A DNA stretch of 9,646 bases from an uncultured Pseudomonas sp. (GTDB lineage: Bacteria > Pseudomonadota > Gammaproteobacteria > Pseudomonadales > Pseudomonadaceae), in NCBI GenBank assembly GCA_946886875.1, contig CAMPJN010000125.1, forward strand, positions 1 through 9,646, read 5' to 3'. The position numbers and the translations under genes were made by a program. Of the stretch, positions 1-5,499 are shown piece by piece. The first letter of the stretch is position 1; every line of letters begins with the position of its first letter. The notes under the pieces are model-generated. The model was not told the origin of the DNA and searched no databases. It saw nothing but the letters and a program-made list of their open reading frames with translations.

Positions 1-1
1 G

Positions 2-559
2 CAAACGCGCTTCCAGGCCCTGCGCCCGCTGTTCGAAGACTTCGCCTACGCCAACTTGACCCTTACCGGACGCGAACGCCCTGCTCTGCTGATCCGCGCC
101 GCCTGCGCCCTGGCCCCTGAGCCTGAGTTGCTGGCACAGATCGATCGCCTGCTCGGCCTGCATGAAGGCCCGGTGCTAGCCTATGACGATCCGCGTAAAG
201 CGGTCGGCAAGCGCGTACGCATCGAAGAAGGCCGCATCGTCAGCCTGCGTCTGGCCGGGGAAACCATCGCCCGCGACTGGCTGAAAAGTCTGTGGAGCGA
301 AGGCCAGGCCGATGCCGACCTGCGTCGCTGGCTGCTCGCGCCCGTGTCCACGCCGCCGGGCGCCGCTAGCGGCAAGAAAGCCGGCAAGACCCTGTGCAAC
401 TGCCTGAACGTCAGCGAAGCAGCAGTGTGCGCCGCTATCGGCCGCGGCCTCGACCTCGACGGCCTCAAGCAGGAGCTGAAATGCGGCACCAGCTGCGGCT
501 CCTGCGTGCCCGAGATCAAGCGACTGCTGGCCACCCAGCCTCTAGTAGTGAACGCATAA
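2..559 (+). CDS. nasC: Assimilatory nitrate reductase large subunit, C-terminal part (5' end outside window)
   Basis: This is the last 185 residues of a molybdenum (bis-MGD) cytoplasmic nitrate reductase that reduces nitrate to nitrite for nitrogen assimilation. The frame is open from base 2, so the TTG at 56 is internal and not a start. The visible part ends in a BFD-like [2Fe-2S] domain. Its cysteines sit as CNC, then 30 residues, then CGSC (fragment residues about 132, 134, 165 and 168), the usual CxC...CxxC ligand set. The sequence before it, with YDDPRKAVGKRV and RLAGETIARDWL, resembles the linker that precedes this domain in NasA/NasC and NirB. The catalytic domains lie upstream of the window. 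The next gene on the same strand is cobA, which fits a nirBD-nasC-cobA operon as in P. aeruginosa. Elsewhere the gene is called nasA. A stand-alone NirB end is less likely because the gene next to cobA in this block is the nitrate reductase. Confidence 0.85.
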   Translation, partial: QTRFQALRPLFEDFAYANLTLTGRERPALLIRAACALAPEPELLAQIDRLLGLHEGPVLAYDDPRKAVGKRVRIEEGRIVSLRLAGETIARDWLKSLWSEGQADADLRRWLLAPVSTPPGAASGKKAGKTLCNCLNVSEAAVCAAIGRGLDLDGLKQELKCGTSCGSCVPEIKRLLATQPLVVNA

Positions 560-560
560 C

Positions 561-631
561 CGTAGGGTGCGCGGGGCCGCCTAGGCCATGCGCACCAAAT
601 TGATGTACCGGTGCACACCACGCACCCTACG
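561..631. repeat. Palindromic GTAGGGTGCG-type intergenic repeat
   Basis: Outer arms CGTAGGGTGCG (561-571) and CGCACCCTACG (621-631) are a perfect 11-bp inverted repeat. It starts 2 bases after the nasC stop and ends just before the cobA Shine-Dalgarno sequence. Inside it, TGCGCACC (589-596) and GGTGCACA (610-617) form a second stem with one mismatch, and GGCC...GGCC lies at 575-587. The whole element could fold into a long branched hairpin. From memory, very similar GTAGGGTGCGC...GCGCACCCTAC elements occur as dispersed intergenic repeats in many Pseudomonas genomes. Copy number cannot be judged from one window. With no T-run it is not a classical terminator, but in the mRNA it could protect or process the nasC 3' end. 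Confidence 0.75.
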
Positions 632-645
632 ACGAGGAATTCGAT

Positions 646-1383
646 ATGAGCGCAAAAGTCTGGTTGGTAGGCGCAGGCCCGGGCGACCCGGAACTGCTGA
701 CCCTCAAGGCGGTGAAGGCATTGAACCAGGCTGAGATCGTGATGATCGACGACCTGGTCAATCCCGCGGTATTGGAACACTGCGCCAAGGCGCGGGTGGT
801 GCCGGTAGGCAAGCGCGGCGGTTGCCGCTCGACACCACAGGCCTTTATCCATCGTCTGATGCTGCGCTACGCGCGCCAGGGCAAATGCGTGGTGCGCCTG
901 AAAGGCGGCGATCCGTGCATTTTCGGCCGCGGCAGCGAAGAGGTCGACTGGTTGCAACAGCACGGCATAGAAGTGGAGATGGTCAACGGCATCACCGCGG
1001 GTCTAGCCGGCGCCACCAACTGCGGCATCCCCCTGACCCTGCGCGGTGTGGCCCGTGGCGTGACCCTGGTCACCGCCCATACCCAGGACGACAGCACGCT
1101 GAACTGGCAAGCCCTGGCCCAAGGCGGCACAACTTTGGTGGTCTATATGGGCGTGGCGAAACTGCCGGAAATCCGCGAAAGCCTGCTGGCCGGCGGTATG
1201 CGCGCCGATATGCCGGTGGCACTGATCGAAAACGCCTCCCTGCCCCAGCAACGCGAATGCCGCAGCTCGCTCGCCTCGATGCAGCAGGACGCCCTGAATT
1301 TCCAACTGAAAAGCCCCGCCATCCTGGTCATCGGCGAAGTCGCCGCGCAGCAGCAGGTATTGGCTGCTGCCAAAAGTGCCTAA
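646..1383 (+). CDS. cobA: Uroporphyrinogen-III C-methyltransferase (SUMT)
   Basis: This enzyme transfers two methyl groups from S-adenosylmethionine to uroporphyrinogen III, giving precorrin-2, the branch point to siroheme and cobalamin. At 245 residues it is a single-domain SUMT, without the CysG oxidase/ferrochelatase part. Family motifs are all present: VGAGPGDPELLTLKA near residues 8-22, the SAM-binding VVRLKGGDPCIFGRG at 82-95, GITAGLAGA at 115-123, GIPLTLRG at 127-134 and VVYMGV at 165-170. The ATG at 646 has a GAGGA ribosome site at 634-638, spaced 7 bases. It lies 86 bases after nasC on the same strand and is followed by an intrinsic terminator, so it is probably the last gene of the nitrate assimilation operon. 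That suggests a role in siroheme supply for the NirB nitrite reductase. It may also serve B12 synthesis, depending on other copies in the genome. Confidence 0.95.
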   Translation: MSAKVWLVGAGPGDPELLTLKAVKALNQAEIVMIDDLVNPAVLEHCAKARVVPVGKRGGCRSTPQAFIHRLMLRYARQGKCVVRLKGGDPCIFGRGSEEVDWLQQHGIEVEMVNGITAGLAGATNCGIPLTLRGVARGVTLVTAHTQDDSTLNWQALAQGGTTLVVYMGVAKLPEIRESLLAGGMRADMPVALIENASLPQQRECRSSLASMQQDALNFQLKSPAILVIGEVAAQQQVLAAAKSA

Positions 1384-1412
1384 CCGCTTCGCGCTCCTGC
1401 GGAGTTGTTCTT

Positions 1413-1438
1413 AGCCCGGCACTAGCCGGGCTTTTTTT
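1413..1438 (+). terminator. Intrinsic terminator of cobA
   Basis: AGCCCGGC (1413-1420) pairs perfectly with GCCGGGCT (1425-1432) around an ACTA loop. The stem runs straight into a run of seven T (1432-1438). It begins about 30 bases after the cobA stop and is a textbook plus-strand rho-independent terminator. Confidence 0.93.
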
Positions 1439-1543
1439 ATTCTCGTATTCCGCCGCATTCCGTCCACAAGGGTGTTCGGACCGACAATGTTGTCCCCAGC
1501 GCTTCCCTGAGCGGCGCACCGTAAGCTTTTCTGCAGGCAAAGA
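1439..1543. other. Gap between the convergent cobA and oprF terminators
   Basis: These 105 bases separate two terminators that face each other. I see no convincing gene. The only structure is a short near-palindrome, GACAA-TG-TTGTC, at 1483-1494 with perfect 5-bp arms. Any transcript starting here would run into a terminator on either side. Confidence 0.5.
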
Positions 1544-1567
1544 AAAACCCGGCCGGGGCCGGGTTTT
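1544..1567. terminator. Bidirectional terminator at the end of oprF
   Basis: A perfect 10-bp stem joins AAAACCCGGC on the minus strand to its complement, with a 4-base loop. Its A-run and T-run flanks give T-tracts on both strands. The main user is oprF, whose stop lies 17 bases upstream on the minus strand. The stem can also stop plus-strand transcription leaking past the cobA terminator. Confidence 0.93.
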
Positions 1568-1584
1568 CTATAAAGCCAGATCTA

Positions 1585-2577
1585 TTACTGCTGGATCTGA
1601 GCTTCTACTTCGGCTTCTACGCGACGGTTGATAGCGCGGCCGGAATCGGTGGCGTTATCAGCAACCGGACGGGACTCACCGTAGCCAGCAGCATTGACGC
1701 GCTCGGCTTCTACGCCGTACTGGTTGACCAGGACTTCACGAACGGCACTGGCGCGACGCTCGGACAGGTTCTGGTTGTAAGCATCGGTGCCGACGGAGTC
1801 GGTGTGACCTTCAACCACTGTAGTGGTCTGCGGGTACTGCTTCATGAAATCGGCGAGGTTCTTGATGTCGCCGTAGCTTTCTTCTTTAACCTGGGCTTTG
1901 TCGAAATCGAACTTGACGTCCAACTCAACGCGAACCTGCTCCATCGGCTCTTCAGCAGCTACCGGTTCAGGCATCGGCTCAGGAGCCGATTCAACAACCT
2001 CGGCAACAGGACGGGTGCTACCGCCGAAGTTCAGACCAACGCCTACACCGGCCTGCCATTCGGTGTTTTCGGTGTCCAGGCTGTGCAGAACATCGACACC
2101 GGCTTTAGCGAAGAACATCTCGGTGAAGTAGTACTTGGCACCGGCGCCGACCATGGCGAAAGTGGTTTTGTCATCGCCGCGGGTATAGGTATTGTCCAGA
2201 TCCTGATGGCCGAAACCAGCGGAAACGTAAGGGCGCAGGCTTTGCGCAGCCGGGGTACCGAAGTGGTACAGCGCTTCCAGAGTGCTCAGGTGACCGTCGA
2301 GTTGTTCGCGGCCGTGGGTGGAACCTGGCAGGGTGTCCTGGGAACGCATGCTGCGGTAAACGCCATGGGACAGATTCAGGGAGACGTCATCGGTCAGGAA
2401 ATAACCGATGCTGCTGCCGAACAGGTTGCCGTTGGTAGCGTCACGATTGCTTTCGGTAAAAGTACGCTTGCCGAAAACGTCCACTTCGACAGCGCCCTGA
2501 CCCTGAGCAAGCACGCTGAGAGAAGAAGACGCCAGCAGTGAGCCGATAACAACGCTTAAAGTGTTTTTCAGTTTCAT
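1585..2577 (-). CDS. oprF: Major outer membrane porin OprF (OmpA family)
   Basis: OprF is the most abundant Pseudomonas outer membrane protein. It combines an N-terminal 8-strand beta-barrel with a C-terminal periplasmic domain that binds peptidoglycan, giving envelope stability and slow solute diffusion. The protein is 330 residues. A Sec signal peptide covers residues 1-24, with cleavage predicted after VLA and before QGQ. The barrel spans about 27-185 and a Pro/Glu-rich hinge about 197-213. The OmpA domain spans about 217-328, with HTDSVG at 258-263, NLSERRA at 270-276 and SGRAINRRVE at 312-321. I chose the ATG at 2577, not an upstream in-frame start at 2622, because it starts the signal peptide directly and has AGGG at 2586-2589, 8 bases upstream. 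There are no cysteines, unlike the P. aeruginosa form, which has a cysteine-containing loop. It follows sigX after 101 bases; SigX is known to drive part of oprF expression in Pseudomonas. Confidence 0.96.
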   Translation of the reverse strand: MKLKNTLSVVIGSLLASSSLSVLAQGQGAVEVDVFGKRTFTESNRDATNGNLFGSSIGYFLTDDVSLNLSHGVYRSMRSQDTLPGSTHGREQLDGHLSTLEALYHFGTPAAQSLRPYVSAGFGHQDLDNTYTRGDDKTTFAMVGAGAKYYFTEMFFAKAGVDVLHSLDTENTEWQAGVGVGLNFGGSTRPVAEVVESAPEPMPEPVAAEEPMEQVRVELDVKFDFDKAQVKEESYGDIKNLADFMKQYPQTTTVVEGHTDSVGTDAYNQNLSERRASAVREVLVNQYGVEAERVNAAGYGESRPVADNATDSGRAINRRVEAEVEAQIQQ

Positions 2578-2606
2578 TCGTGAATCCCTATCTTGGTGGT
2601 CAGTAA

Positions 2607-2630
2607 GTTGTCTGACAAACACAAGACAAC
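2607..2630 (-). promoter_or_regulatory. Inverted repeat in the oprF leader
   Basis: Perfect 7-bp arms, GTTGTCT (2607-2613 on the plus strand) and AGACAAC (2624-2630), are separated by 10 bases. The element sits 30 bases before the oprF start codon, between a larger hairpin and the ribosome site. It could be a leader hairpin that sets mRNA stability, or a protein-binding site. The sequence alone does not decide between these. Confidence 0.5.
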
Positions 2631-2632
2631 TC

Positions 2633-2661
2633 AGCCGGCAATCATAGCAAGATTGCCGGCT
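2633..2661 (-). terminator. Strong hairpin after sigX, without a T-run
   Basis: AGCCGGCAATC (2633-2643) pairs perfectly with GATTGCCGGCT (2651-2661) around a 7-base loop, giving an 11-bp stem 17 bases after the sigX stop. In the minus-strand direction it is followed by GAGTTGTCTTGTG, which is not a true T-tract. It therefore looks like a partial terminator or attenuator, or an mRNA-stabilising structure, that would let sigX and oprF differ in expression while allowing some read-through. Confidence 0.6.
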
Positions 2662-2678
2662 AGTTTGACGAGATTAAT

Positions 2679-3272
2679 TTAATTAAGTTCAGGGGTATCT
2701 GAAAATCTTTCACGAAGTCGGTCGAGGGCACGCTTATAACGCATTTTAGTGGCACTTAACCCCATATGCATGATGTCGGCGATTTCTTGAAATTCAAGCT
2801 CTGCGACAAAACGTAGCACCAGGATTTCTCTATCAATGGGGTTGACGTGTACCAGCCAGCGATCCAGCCCAGCCTTGTCTTCAACCTTTGGTATCTTCTC
2901 TTCGACTGCTTCTTCCAGCGGGTCCAGACTTAAAGCGTCCATCAAACGGCGTTTACGCCGTTCTTTACGGTATTGGGTAATACACTCGTTATAAGTAATG
3001 CTATAGAGCCAGGTTTTAAACTTCGATTTACCCTCGAAGTTTTTCAAACCGTAAAGGACTTTAAGCATTACCTCTTGACAAACATCGTCGGCATCACGGT
3101 CATTACCCAAATAACGTGCACATACATTGAATAGCGTGCGCTGATAACGACGCATTAACTCTTCGTATGCACGGGTAATGTGGAACAATTCGTCATGGGC
3201 ACGCGCCACCAGCTCTTCATCCGAGAGCTCGCGGGGGTCATAGCGCACAGGTAACGTTTGGGCTTTATTCAA
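2679..3272 (-). CDS. sigX: ECF RNA polymerase sigma factor SigX
   Basis: SigX is an extracytoplasmic-function sigma factor that in Pseudomonas directs genes for envelope, membrane fluidity and fatty acid metabolism, and part of oprF transcription. The protein is 197 residues. Sigma region 2 lies about residues 36-105, with DRDADDVCQEVMLKVL (region 2.2) near 58-73 and FKTWLYSITYN near 85-95. A linker with acidic residues follows (about 117-133), then region 4 near 140-190 with the helix-turn-helix FQEIADIMHMGLSATKMRYKRA. It has only the two ECF sigma domains. The start is a TTG at 3272, chosen because MNKAQ matches the P. aeruginosa protein as I recall it. No ATG or GTG is available between it and the upstream in-frame stop, and no Shine-Dalgarno is visible before it. 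The gene is far more AT-rich than its neighbours. I see no anti-sigma gene beside it; the neighbours are the cmpX channel and oprF. Confidence 0.96.
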   Translation of the reverse strand: MNKAQTLPVRYDPRELSDEELVARAHDELFHITRAYEELMRRYQRTLFNVCARYLGNDRDADDVCQEVMLKVLYGLKNFEGKSKFKTWLYSITYNECITQYRKERRKRRLMDALSLDPLEEAVEEKIPKVEDKAGLDRWLVHVNPIDREILVLRFVAELEFQEIADIMHMGLSATKMRYKRALDRLRERFSDTPELN

Positions 3273-3369
3273 AACGAGTTGGGCCGACAGTCGGGACAGA
3301 AGCCGCCAACGCCGAAATCAGCTGGCTGGCGGCATACATTAGCAGGGATTGCATGGACAGGGAGATGCC
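3273..3369 (-). promoter_or_regulatory. cmpX-sigX intergenic region with an inverted repeat
   Basis: These 97 bases probably hold the promoter and leader of sigX. An inverted repeat GCCGCCA (3302-3308) / TGGCGGC (3327-3333) has perfect 7-bp arms and an 18-base spacer, with no T-run after it. A TGCTAATGT sequence (minus strand) could be an extended -10 element, but I find no good -35. The promoter is therefore only suspected. Confidence 0.35.
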
Positions 3370-4194
3370 TTACTGGCTGTTCACTCGCTGTTCGAGCAAG
3401 GTCCGATTGGCGATGGACACCAACTCGCCCGCTTCGGTTAACAGAATAGTCTTGGCCGTGCCAATTTCTTCGATCTGCCCTTCGATCTCCCCAACTTGAA
3501 TCTGTTGCCCCACCTGGTACAGCTCACGCACGTAGATCCCGGCGAGAATCTGCCCGACGATTTCCCGGCTCCCTAACCCCAGCGCCAGCGCTACTGCAAG
3601 CCCCACGGAGATCAACACGATGGCGATCACGTTGTTGAGCAGGTCGGTCTTGACCTCCAGCTGCCCGATAGCCACCGAAATGCTGATGATGATCACGAAT
3701 ACCTGGGCGATGCGCGCCAGGCCATGGGCATAGTCCAGGCCCACGCCCTCGGCCGCACCGCGCACCAGACCACTGACCAATTGTGCCAGCAGCACGCCAG
3801 CCACGAGCACCAGGGCCGCGCCGAACACCTTGGGCAGGTACGAGGCCAGTACATCGAGCGTCGCCGAAACCCGCTCCAGACCGAGCGACTCAGCCGCAGA
3901 GACGAGGAAAATCAGCAGCACGAACCAATAGATAATCTTGCCGATCAGGGTCGATACCGGCACCTGGATGCCGGCGCGACTGAGCAACTTGGTCAGCCCG
4001 GTGCCCGCCATCAAACGATCCAGGCCGATCTTGCCGAGCAGTTTCGACAGCAAGGTATCGAGCAGCTTGGCCACGACGAAACCGAGTAATACCAAAATCA
4101 GTGCCACGAACAGGTTCGGGATGAACACGGCGACTTTGGTCCAGAGCGCGGTCATCGCGGCTACCAGGCTTTGAGTCCAGGGATCGAGTTCCAT
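3370..4194 (-). CDS. cmpX: MscS-like membrane channel protein CmpX
   Basis: CmpX is an inner-membrane protein of the small mechanosensitive channel family, reported in Pseudomonas to affect SigX activity and envelope stress. Its 274 residues show five hydrophobic segments, near 23-45, 83-105, 122-144, 162-180 and 186-208. They lead into an MscS-type beta domain, with GLGSREIVGQILAGIYVREL near 206-225 and GEIEGQIEEIG near 235-245. The open frame runs upstream to 4266, but I place the start at the ATG at 4194 (MELDPW). That start matches the P. aeruginosa protein as I recall it, has an AAGG upstream, and follows the crfX stop by one base in the arrangement TGA-A-ATG, a classic sign of coupled translation. 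The extra 24 residues of the longer reading overlap crfX. The gene ends 97 bases before sigX. Confidence 0.93.
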   Translation of the reverse strand: MELDPWTQSLVAAMTALWTKVAVFIPNLFVALILVLLGFVVAKLLDTLLSKLLGKIGLDRLMAGTGLTKLLSRAGIQVPVSTLIGKIIYWFVLLIFLVSAAESLGLERVSATLDVLASYLPKVFGAALVLVAGVLLAQLVSGLVRGAAEGVGLDYAHGLARIAQVFVIIISISVAIGQLEVKTDLLNNVIAIVLISVGLAVALALGLGSREIVGQILAGIYVRELYQVGQQIQVGEIEGQIEEIGTAKTILLTEAGELVSIANRTLLEQRVNSQ

Positions 4195-4195
4195 T

Positions 4196-4441
4196 TCAGT
4201 CAGCCTTATCAGTAGAACGAGCGGAAGTAGGACGGCGGGAAACCGGTGAGATATGCGCGGAACCATTGTTCACGGCGATCATCAAGGCGCCAAGCCAATG
4301 CCCCATCACCGCGAACAGATCGCCCGCGCCGACTTGGCGGTTGGCGGTCTTCAGAACGCGGTGCAGGCACGCATCGTCGTCATGCGCCGATGGCGACGAC
4401 TTGAGCAAATCGCGTAGGGATTCTTCAAAAGGATCGTGCAT
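4196..4441 (-). CDS. crfX: Small conserved protein CrfX, unknown function
   Basis: This 81-residue protein has no recognised domain. It starts MHDPFEESLRDLLKSS, has an acidic DDDAC near residues 21-25, and has one hydrophobic stretch near 42-57 (LFAVMGHWLGALMIAV) followed by a polar, Arg/Ser-rich tail. The hydrophobic part is short and holds a histidine and tryptophan, so it may be a membrane-associated helix and not a full transmembrane segment. A GTG four codons upstream is in frame, but the GAGG ribosome site (4448-4451) overlaps that GTG and is ideally spaced for the ATG at 4441. It lies 54 bases after cmaX and is one base from cmpX, which strongly suggests that it works with the CmpX channel. 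The name follows the same position in P. aeruginosa. The molecular role is unknown to me. Confidence 0.88.
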   Translation of the reverse strand: MHDPFEESLRDLLKSSPSAHDDDACLHRVLKTANRQVGAGDLFAVMGHWLGALMIAVNNGSAHISPVSRRPTSARSTDKAD

Positions 4442-4447
4442 GGCGTG

Positions 4448-4451
4448 CCTC
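4448..4451 (-). promoter_or_regulatory. Ribosome-binding site that sets the crfX start
   Basis: GAGG on the minus strand lies 6 bases before the ATG at 4441. It physically overlaps the upstream in-frame GTG (4451-4453), so it supports the shorter 81-residue CrfX and argues against the 85-residue reading. Confidence 0.6.
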
Positions 4452-4495
4452 ACAGGATGTGTCGGCTAGACGAATTCAAGGATGGACAAGTCACA

Positions 4496-5491
4496 TCAGG
4501 CCCAACGTAGACGGCGCAGCAACCACCACCGCCCCAGAGCGAGACAGACCATGATCAGGCAGACGATAGGGAAGCCATATGAGCTGTCCGCACCGGGAAT
4601 ACCGCCGACGTTCATGCCCAATAGTCCGGTGACGAAAGTGATGGGCAAAAACACCCCGGCAATGATGCCGAAGCGATACAGCGTGCGGCTCATGCGCTGG
4701 TCCATCCGCCGATTTTCCGCCTCCAGAACCAGGCTGACCCGCTCACGGCTCAACTCCAGCTCTTCAAGGTAACGGGTCAAGCGGTTGTTCAGCTCATTCC
4801 AGTAGTCGGTATCGCCTACGACGAACCAGGGTATTTGGTTGCGCGTCAATTGCGCATAGATATCGCGCTGCGGCGCGAGGAAACGCCGCAGGCTGGCGGC
4901 GCGACGACGCAGCTGCAGAAGCTTGGCGTGGTCGGGCACCAAGCGCTCTTCGGCATCAATCAACTCTTCCTGCTCATCGACCTGTTCGGACAACTGCGTC
5001 ACCAGGTTTTCGATCTTATCGGTCAGATGGTCCGCCAGGCTCAATATCAACTCGGATGCGGTCTTCGGCCCGCTGCCGAGCATCAGCTCCGCAATCAACT
5101 CTTCTGTGGCGCGCAAAGGCCGCAGACGCAGGGAAATTACCCGTCGGGCGCTGGCGAAGATGCGCACTGAAATCATGTCCTCAGGCTCTGCCCCGGGATT
5201 GAGATTGACCCCGCGCAAAAACAGCAGCATTTCATGCTCTGGCAGCGGCAGCAGGCGTGGGCGGGTGTTCTCTTCGAGCAGCAGATCGCAGGCGAATTCA
5301 CTCAACCCACTTTCGCGACGCAGCCAGGACTGGGTTTGTGGATGACCACGATCCCAATGCAACCAGAGGCTTTCCTGTTCGGCCAGCTCGAGGCCAGCCA
5401 GCTGTTCCTGAGCGATGGTCCGAGCGCCGCCCTGTCCATCCAGGACAAACGCATGCACCAACCCCCACTTGGCTTGGTCCTGCTCAGTCAT
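4496..5491 (-). CDS. cmaX: CorA/ZntB-family metal ion transporter CmaX
   Basis: This inner-membrane protein of the CorA magnesium / ZntB zinc transporter family has 331 residues. A long, charged N-terminal cytoplasmic domain (about 1-265) ends in a heptad-like helical stretch (about 155-265). Two C-terminal membrane helices follow, near 272-291 and 306-325. Between them is the family signature GMNVGGIPG (292-300), the ion-entrance loop. GMN followed by VGGIPG, with no acidic residues at the usual CorA MPEL position, looks more like the ZntB branch. The ion is not certain. The ATG at 5491 lies 8 bases after the RraA-like gene stop and has no clear Shine-Dalgarno, so translation is probably coupled to that gene. 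It is the first of the cmaX-crfX-cmpX trio upstream of sigX, which suggests a part in membrane or divalent cation homeostasis. Confidence 0.92.
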   Translation of the reverse strand: MTEQDQAKWGLVHAFVLDGQGGARTIAQEQLAGLELAEQESLWLHWDRGHPQTQSWLRRESGLSEFACDLLLEENTRPRLLPLPEHEMLLFLRGVNLNPGAEPEDMISVRIFASARRVISLRLRPLRATEELIAELMLGSGPKTASELILSLADHLTDKIENLVTQLSEQVDEQEELIDAEERLVPDHAKLLQLRRRAASLRRFLAPQRDIYAQLTRNQIPWFVVGDTDYWNELNNRLTRYLEELELSRERVSLVLEAENRRMDQRMSRTLYRFGIIAGVFLPITFVTGLLGMNVGGIPGADSSYGFPIVCLIMVCLALGRWWLLRRLRWA

Positions 5492-5499
5492 CTGCGGGC

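Noticed and set aside
56..58. TTG at 56 as the start of a small 167-residue ferredoxin-like protein
   Set aside because: The frame is open upstream to the window edge and its sequence continues the nitrate reductase, so the TTG is an internal leucine codon.
822..1631. A 269-codon plus-strand frame overlapping cobA and running through its terminator
   Set aside because: The Arg/Pro-rich translation is typical of an out-of-frame shadow. It would also have to cross both the cobA terminator and the oprF terminator.
1804..2541. A 245-codon open frame antisense to oprF
   Set aside because: It is an antisense shadow of a highly expressed gene with strong codon bias. It has no family motif and no clear ribosome site.
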